Shown: in pieces, positions 60,481-64,000 of the stretch | Layout of the letters: each line of letters starts with the position of its first letter | How positions within the stretch are numbered: the first letter of the stretch is position 1 | DNA from: Mastigias papua | Taxonomy: Eukaryota; Cnidaria; Scyphozoa; Rhizostomeae; Mastigiidae | Assembly (NCBI GenBank): GCA_964019165.1 | Contig: OZ025279.1 | Span: 3,061,102-3,125,101, forward strand | Direction of reading: 5' to 3' | DNA: 64,000 nucleotides | Notes under the pieces: model-generated | Databases searched by the model: none | Told to the model about the DNA's origin: nothing | What the model saw: the letters and a program-made list of their open reading frames with translations, nothing else | Position numbers and translations under genes: made by a program

Positions 60481-62835
60481 TCAAGGATTTTTCCGATTGT
60501 TAGCAACACTACATTTTGAATCTCCAAACAGAAGCAAATCACGCAAAGATTTATCATCTAAATTTAGAATTAGACCAGGGATGTTAGAGAGCTGACCAAA
60601 GAGATTCTGACGTATCAAATAAAACTGTGAACAGTGTAGGAAAAAGTGCTCATAGTCTTCTTTGTCAATGCCACAAGTGCAGAAGGGTGTCGGACTGTCA
60701 AAGTTGTGACTAAATCTATCTTCATTTAGCAAACTAAATTTTAAACGCAACTTTGTGAGGTATCGAACGCCTTCAATATCACAAATATTATAAGTGGATT
60801 TTTTCTGAGGTCTAAGTTTTAGTAATTTGCTTTTGAATTGAAAAAGGGATATGGGATTTTTTATCTCTTCCTCTAGCAAGTTCCACTCGAACAAGATATT
60901 GTAAAAATAAGTGTTCGAAAAACGATTGGTCCTTGGAGGGTGTACCTCATAAACCCTGGCATTCCTGAGATTATAACTAACCTGACGTTCAAGAGGGATT
61001 TCACCTAACAAATAACCTGGTGATCGAGATTTTACTAGTTTGAAGAAATGACACATCCTTCTATAGCATATCCTGTGATACAGATTTTCCCACCCTACTT
61101 CCTCGTAAAGCCTCTGCCTATTTGTACCCCTCCAAGCACCAGTAACAGCCAAAGCTGCAGAATATTGTGTCTGTTCAAGCCTTTGCGTAAATGATAGGCA
61201 CATTTCTGGATCATATTTGTGATAAATTATATCTCCATAGTCTAAATGTGGTCTTACATATAGCTTGTAGACTTGGCCTAGTACTTCCCTGGAAACATAC
61301 CTAGACAAATACCTTATCATCCCTATACCCCGTCTTGCTCTTCCAATAGCTTCATTGATGTGACTTTGAAAATTCAGCTCAGAGTCAAGTTGCATACCAA
61401 GATGCTTATGCTGAGAAGTTCTTTCAATTTTATCATTGCCTAGTGAAGCTAGAGGGTCGCATGGTTGTACTTTTTTGCATGAAAAGACCACATCCTTGGT
61501 TTTATTTGCATTAAATTGCACTTCCCATTGCTATGCCCATAATTGAACTTTGTCAAGATCTGCATTGAGCTCATCAGCAGACATTCCTATGCCCTCTACA
61601 ACCGCGAAGAGTGATGTGTCATCCGCAAACATCTTCACGTCACAATTCAAATAAGCAATCAAGACATTTATATAGACAAGGAAGAACAGAGGACCCAAGA
61701 CAGAGCCTTGAGGTACACCAGCACAGATCGCTGCCCATTCAGAGCATTTACCGTTCAAAATAACCCGTTGTTTGCGATCAGCCAAATAATTCTCAATGAA
61801 GGTAAAGATATTCCCATTCACACCATAACATCTAAATGTGAAAAGAAGACCTTCATGCCAGACCCTGTCAAACGCTTTGGTAAGGTCAAAACAGACAGCC
61901 CTAGTTTCAAGTGTATTACGCGCTTCAAATGCTTTGTAAATGTTGTGAGTTATAGATAATAGCTGGTTAATGGTGGAGTCTCCTGGACGAAAACATGATT
62001 GCTGTTGAACTAGTATTCCATTCACATATAGATGTTGATAAATCTCATCAAACAAAACTTTTTCAAATATCTTCCAAAAAATTGGTAAAAGTGAAATTGG
62101 CCTGTAATTGACTTTATCCTACCTGTTTCCTTTCTTATGAATAGAAACTATATTCGCCTTTTTCCAATCAGATGGATAAGTTCCTGTATCCAAGGGTTGT
62201 TCGAAACTTAAGCATAAGGGTTCATCTATGGAGGCATCACACATTTTAATGATATGAATAGAAATATTATCACTGCCACCGGCCTTATTGAGATCAAGGG
62301 CACGTATTAATGGTAAAACTTTACATCTGTTAATGACTATATCTGTTAAAAATGCATTGCTACAAGGTAGAAAATTAGGTGTTGTACTACCAGTTGGTAT
62401 TTCAGTGCATTGTTGCACAAAGTAATTATTCAATATGTTTGCCTTAGTTGCTACGTTAGTTACAAAAATTCCATTTTCTAGAATGAGAGGAATACCGGAA
62501 ATACTTTCCTTGTTCATTAGTCTGCTTAAGACAGACCAATATGTTTTAATGCCGTTGTTTGGATCGGACAACTTTCTACCTAGCCTAAAGTAATATCTTT
62601 CTTTGGCATCAAAAATCAGTTTTGAGGGTTCTCTCTTAACTTTCTGGACTTTCATCCATTCCTCTAGCTGTCTACCACGCTGCAAAAATTTTCTGTAAAC
62701 CCTATGTTTGCGCCTTATTGCTATTTTAACTTCCGCTGTCATCCATGGAGCATCCTTATCATTCATCTTAACAACTTTGTTTGGCATGTTCGACGATAGT
62801 ATAGAATGAATCGTTGCGGTAAAAACACCAGTCAT
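60481..62835 (-). pseudogene. reverse transcriptase and C-terminal domain of the 2A LINE
   Basis: Three open blocks (62835-62119, 62055-61531, 61521-60481) lie in one frame separated by TAG codons at 62119-62121 and 61531-61533. The first block is the linker and RT fingers (KAGGSDNISIHIIKMC, YPSDWKKANIVSIHKKGNR). The second is the RT palm with FADDTSL. The third begins QFNANKTKDVVFSCKK and HKHLGMQLDSELNFQSHI (thumb), continues KLYVRPHLDYGDIIYHKYDP, and ends with a CxC...HFFLHC motif that may bind zinc. All catalytic aspartates of the RT are present. Confidence 0.9.
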
Positions 62836-63680
62836 CTCATTTGAGTCGAAACCTATAAACCGTGATTTCCAATCTATCTCACTAATTCAGTTGCGAATGG
62901 ATTGAGTGTCTGCCTTAGCGTAACCCCATACGGTCCTCTTGTAAGGTGGTAGAGCTAGCAAAGACAAATTCAACTTACCAAAGACTAGCTGATGTTGGCA
63001 ACGCACATCCAAAGAAGGGTGAGCTCCAGATTCAACAAACAGGTTCGGTTGATCAGTTATAATAAGATCAATGCAAGACATACTTTCATCACGTATGTTT
63101 GTGAGCTCATAGATCAATTGATGTAAATTGATTTTTCTAAAAAGTCGTCTACAGCTAACCCTTCAGGATGATCATCGTCCCCTTCCCAAAGTCGAGGAAG
63201 ATCTACAGTTAAAGTCTCCCATTATTATTATTGCAATTGAATTTTCCTGTCGTAAACGAGTTACGGTTCTTTGGAGTTTGCCCATGAACATACCTCAAAT
63301 TGTTCACTGATCTGGCTAGAGCTACGATAAACAGTAACCACGAATATTTTCTTACGTCCTACATTTAATTCCGCGACAATTACAACCTGCAATAATTTGT
63401 GGTCCTTTCTACGCATAATAGGTAAGCCTTCTCGAAAGTACATGCAGACACCACCAATTTTTATATTGCTTGGATGATCGTTGCGATATACTTCTTTGCT
63501 AAATCCTTCGATGAATACCTCGTCATCTCGCACTTTATTATCAAGCATGGTTTTAGACAGGGCTATAACATCACATCTGTAAATAGAATTATACGCCTCA
63601 ATAAGTGACATCTTTATACCACTTCTTGCACATATGCTGTTTAGGTTCCAATGGAAAAATCGTACACAATTTTCATTATG

Positions 63681-63707
63681 GGGACCAGGATTCAGCTCAA
63701 TATCTCC
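63681..63707 (-). other. 2A-like ribosome-skipping motif
   Basis: Encodes GDIELNPGP, the exact core D-x-E-x-N-P-G-P at which the ribosome omits the Gly-Pro bond. It follows a leucine run (ELLLLLS) and a hydrophobic leader, and directly precedes the endonuclease. Such motifs are reported in non-LTR elements of trypanosomes, sea urchins and other marine invertebrates, and some double as secretory signals. Here it would release the endonuclease/RT from the leader. Confidence 0.88.
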
Positions 63708-64000
63708 TGAGAGGAGTAAAAGTAGCTCATGAAGAAACTGGTAGACAGAGCTAATTATCGCACTCATTACCAAAGTACATATCATGTCAAGAAGTTTGGC
63801 AAAAAATGGTTGCAAGGCCATGTTGAAATTCAAGTGTAATAAAGATCTGAATGCTTGCAAATAGCCTATCATAAGTGAGAGGTGAAAGGCCAATGCTGAT
63901 ACGGAAATGAAGAGGCACAAAAAGGCAAAGGAAAACAAAACTGCAAGACGTGTACTTAAATGGAATAATTTTGGAGACTACAGGGACCAATTTATACCAA

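Larger units (their letters stand above)
60481..63938 (-). mobile_element. 2A-bearing non-LTR retrotransposon (CR1/L2-like), recently inactivated
   Basis: The minus-strand ORF begins near 63938 (possibly earlier, beyond the window). Order of domains: hydrophobic leader (residues 1-76), 2A-like motif GDIELNPGP (78-86), APE endonuclease (FFHWNLNSICARSG, TVYRSSSQ, GDFNCRSS in a shifted frame near 63195), linker, RT with CFDLTKAFDRVWHEGLL (motif A), GVPQGSVLGPLFFLVYIN (motif B) and intact FADD (61618-61629), then a C-terminal domain with CTCGIDKEDYEHFFLHC. Defects: frameshifts around 63295 and 63120-63200, and in-frame stops at 62887-62889, 62119-62121 and 61531-61533. The frame is otherwise continuous from 63117 to 60481, so the copy is fairly young. 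The 3' UTR probably runs to about 60300; no simple tail is obvious. Confidence 0.9.

Overview
The window is AT-rich metazoan nuclear DNA: spliced genes with GT-AG introns, several non-LTR retrotransposon families, tRNA-derived SINEs, short DNA transposons and long microsatellites. Protein similarity and the repeat families suggest a marine invertebrate, with an anthozoan or other cnidarian as my best guess. That assignment is inference, because no mitochondrial or rRNA marker is present.

Three host genes can be supported. (1) WDR83OS/Asterix, the small ER membrane subunit of the PAT chaperone complex, lies on + in three coding exons (10190-12582) and encodes 112 aa. (2) A single-exon rhodopsin-class, neuropeptide-like GPCR lies on - (16677-17876). 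(3) A complete kinesin-13 (KIF2-type microtubule depolymerase) gene lies on - from 53986 down to 26542. I could join 25 coding exons with consistent intron phases into a 702-aa protein carrying the KVD finger, P-loop, switch I and switch II. Most of the middle of the window is introns of this gene. The three genes show no functional link.

Layout. 1-2330: nothing recognised. 2351-5747: decayed RTE-like LINE on - with an embedded PHD-like finger, followed by two more LINE fragments (5776-6646). 7150-8055: long AT/CA microsatellites and a tRNA-derived insertion with a 14-bp target duplication. 10190-12582: WDR83OS. 15300-16560: 5'-truncated LINE with a MITE inside it. 16677-17876: GPCR. 18411-19500: LINE remnant split by a 342-bp MITE. 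21130-21375: SINE. 26542-53986: kinesin-13, whose introns hold a THAP/P2X7-like transposon candidate, a SINE, a pogo-like MITE and microsatellites. 54386-58822: cluster of DNA transposons, including a hAT MITE nested in a 3-bp-TSD element, and a foldback element with a hammerhead-like motif. 60481-63938: LINE on - whose N-terminus carries a canonical 2A-like motif after a hydrophobic leader.

Nothing here is a CRISPR array, operon, phage or other prokaryotic system. The items most worth following up are the 2A-bearing LINE, the nested transposon cluster, the candidate THAP/P2X7-like element, the palindromic tRNA-centred insertion and the possible hammerhead motif.
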